In this document: piece by piece, positions 5,673 to 6,997 of the stretch
How the letters are laid out: each line of letters begins with the position of its first letter
How positions within the stretch are numbered: the stretch's first letter is position 1
NCBI GenBank assembly: GCA_003449195.1
Contig: DMID01000041.1
Span: 1-6,997, forward strand
Direction of reading: 5' to 3'
From: Lysobacteraceae bacterium
GTDB taxonomy: Bacteria; Pseudomonadota; Gammaproteobacteria; Xanthomonadales; Xanthomonadaceae
DNA length: 6,997 nt
Notes under the pieces: generated by a model
Told to the model about the DNA's origin: nothing
The model's database searches: none
What the model saw: the letters and a program-made list of their open reading frames with translations, nothing else
Translations under genes and position numbers: made by a program

Positions 5673-6290
5673 ATGTCCAAGCTGATCCGCCTGATGACCG
5701 TCGTGCTGCTGGCAGGGCTGCTCAGCAGCTGCGGTTACAACACCATCCAGCAGAAGGACGAAGCGGTGAAGGCCGGCTGGTCCGAGGTGCTCAACCAGTA
5801 CCAGCGCCGTTACGACCTGATCCCCAACCTGGTCAACACCGTCAAGGGGTATGCCCAGCACGAGCAGCAGGTGCTGGTGCAGGTGACCGAGGCGCGCGCC
5901 AAGGTGGGGCAAATCCAGGTCAATGCCGAGGATGCGCAATCGCTGGCGCAGTTCCAGCAGGCGCAGGGCGAGCTGGGCGGTGCGTTGCAGCGCCTGATGG
6001 TGGTCAGCGAGAACTACCCGCAATTGAAGGCCGACCAGTCCTTCCGCGACCTGCAGGCGCAACTGGAAGGCACCGAAAACCGCATCACCGTGGCCCGCGG
6101 CCGTTACATCCAGTCGGTGCAGGACTACAACACCTACATCCGCCAGTTCCCGCAGGTGATCACCGCCAAGATCACCGGCGCGAAGGAAAAGCCGAATTTC
6201 GCCGTGGCCAACGAGGCCCAGGTCTCGCAGGCACCGAAGGTCGATTTCGGCAGCCCGGCCCCCGCCGCGCAGCCGGCGCCGTCGAACTGA
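5673..6290 (+). CDS. LemA family lipoprotein
   Basis: This 205-aa protein has a lipoprotein signal peptide: MSKLIR, a hydrophobic core, and lipobox LSSC with Cys20. Gly at +2 (no Asp) predicts outer-membrane sorting under the E. coli Lol rule. The mature part carries the LemA core: NTIQQKDEAVKAGWSEVLNQYQRRYDLIPNLV (about 23-54), TVKGYAQHE (56-64), a long helical region VTEARAKVG...QGELGGALQRLMVVSENYPQLKA (71-120), and then the NRITVARGRYIQSVQDYN (136-153) and FP segments. The C-terminal tail (about 185-205) is Pro/Ala-rich and likely disordered. LemA proteins are helical-bundle envelope proteins of unsettled biochemical role, first noticed through a Listeria antigen. The start has GGAG 7 bases upstream, and an open frame further upstream is spurious. 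The TPM-domain gene follows after 29 bases, a recurrent LemA/TPM pairing that points to a joint function. Confidence 0.94.
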   Translation: MSKLIRLMTVVLLAGLLSSCGYNTIQQKDEAVKAGWSEVLNQYQRRYDLIPNLVNTVKGYAQHEQQVLVQVTEARAKVGQIQVNAEDAQSLAQFQQAQGELGGALQRLMVVSENYPQLKADQSFRDLQAQLEGTENRITVARGRYIQSVQDYNTYIRQFPQVITAKITGAKEKPNFAVANEAQVSQAPKVDFGSPAPAAQPAPSN

Positions 6291-6319
6291 CAACGTCGCG
6301 ACAGCGGCGAAGGGCGGTC

Positions 6320-6997
6320 ATGGGCATGTCGTGCGAACGCGCCGGCGGCCCCGCGATGACATCGCGGGCCGCGACCCTGCTGCTGTGCTTGCTGCTGGCG
6401 CTGTGCCCGGGTTTGGCTGCGGCGCAATCGACGGCGGCCATTCCCGCACTCGATTCGCCGGTGGTGGATGCCACCGGCACGCTGGATGCCGCGCAGAAGC
6501 AGCAGCTCGTGCAGCAGGCGCTGGACTTGCAAAAGCGCAAGGGCAGCCAGTTGCAGGTGCTGGTGGTGGCCAGTACCCAGCCGGAAACCATCGAGGAATA
6601 CACCCAGCGCGTCTATGACCAGTGGAAGCTGGGGCGCAAGGGCGTGGACGACGGCGTGCTGCTGGTGGTGGCCAAGGACGACCGGCGCGTGCGCATCCAG
6701 CCCGGCTACGGGCTGGAAGGCGCGATCCCCGATGCCATCGCCAACCGGGTGATCCAGGAATACCTCGTGCCGCATTTCCGCCAAGGCGACTATGCAGGCG
6801 GCATCACCGATGCCACGGCGGTGCTGGTCAAGCTGATCGACGGCGAGACGTTGCCGGCGCCGGTCAGCGACAACGGCGGCAGTGGCCGCGACCGCTCGCC
6901 GGACTGGGTGTTCGCGCTGTTTGCCGCGTTCATTGCCGCCAGCGTGGTGCGAGGCCTGTTCGGCCGCGCGCCCAAGGCCTTGCGCAGCCTGTTCACC
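6320..6997 (+). CDS. TPM-domain (YgcG-like) exported membrane protein, 3'-partial
   Basis: The frame is open from the ATG at 6320 to the window end (226 codons, no stop). A signal sequence with core TLLLCLLLALCPGLAAA ends near residue 35. The TPM domain (about 41-172) follows: ALDSPVVDATGTLDAAQKQQL, LQVLVVASTQPETIEEYTQRV, the hallmark WKLGRKGVDDGVLLVVAKDD (102-121), RVRIQPGYGLEGAIPD (123-138), then YLVPHFRQGDYAGGI. After a Gly/Ser/Asp linker (about 180-194) comes a probable membrane helix DWVFALFAAFIAASVVRGLF (195-214), followed by a basic stretch where the window cuts. The domain was once called a phosphatase (TLP18.3/Psb32); activity here is unknown. GAAGGG (6309-6314) lies 5 bases before 6320. 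Start codons at 6326 or 6356 are also possible, the last giving a more compact signal peptide. It is probably cotranscribed with the LemA gene. Confidence 0.9.
   Translation, partial: MGMSCERAGGPAMTSRAATLLLCLLLALCPGLAAAQSTAAIPALDSPVVDATGTLDAAQKQQLVQQALDLQKRKGSQLQVLVVASTQPETIEEYTQRVYDQWKLGRKGVDDGVLLVVAKDDRRVRIQPGYGLEGAIPDAIANRVIQEYLVPHFRQGDYAGGITDATAVLVKLIDGETLPAPVSDNGGSGRDRSPDWVFALFAAFIAASVVRGLFGRAPKALRSLFT

Noticed and set aside
6295..6302. GTCGCGAC palindrome between the LemA and TPM genes
   Set aside because: An 8-base palindrome with no loop, easily explained by chance in a 29-bp GC-rich spacer.

Overview
This window is high-GC DNA, roughly two thirds G+C by eye, with dense coding, strong G/C third-position bias and Shine-Dalgarno-led genes. 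The protein content is Gram-negative: a periplasmic adaptor, a MacB-type permease, small DgkA, a YgdQ-like TerC protein and a LemA lipoprotein. The style of the LemA, SGNH and VOC proteins suggests a gammaproteobacterium of the Xanthomonadales/Lysobacterales (Xanthomonadaceae or Rhodanobacteraceae). That placement is an inference from protein style, not a database match.

Region 1 (1-2932, + strand) is an ABC efflux operon of the MacAB type with the 'MacB' part split in two. It holds the C-terminal part of a periplasmic adaptor (its 5' end lies outside the window), a separate 225-aa ATPase and a 414-aa FtsX/MacB-fold permease. The ATPase and permease overlap by ATGA. A 175-bp gap between adaptor and ATPase can fold into a long GC-rich hairpin. 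The outer-membrane channel partner and the substrate cannot be read from the window.

Region 2 (2965-4219, - strand) is a two-gene island: an exported SGNH/GDSL hydrolase followed by a small VOC (glyoxalase/PhnB-like) protein. It converges on the efflux operon. A perfect 9-bp-stem hairpin lies between the two stop codons.

Region 3 (4402-6997, + strand) is a run of membrane and envelope genes: diacylglycerol kinase (dgkA), a seven-helix TerC-family protein, a LemA-family lipoprotein, and a TPM-domain protein cut off by the window end. LemA and TPM neighbours are a recurrent pair. DgkA recycles diacylglycerol into phosphatidic acid; the other three are membrane or periplasmic proteins whose exact roles are uncertain.

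Most of the window is ordinary chromosomal sequence with intact, recognisable genes. I saw no IS element, phage gene, CRISPR array, tRNA or rRNA, and no convincing undescribed system. The points worth a second look are small: RNA hairpins at gene boundaries, the split MacB arrangement, the start of dgkA and the lipid anchor on LemA.
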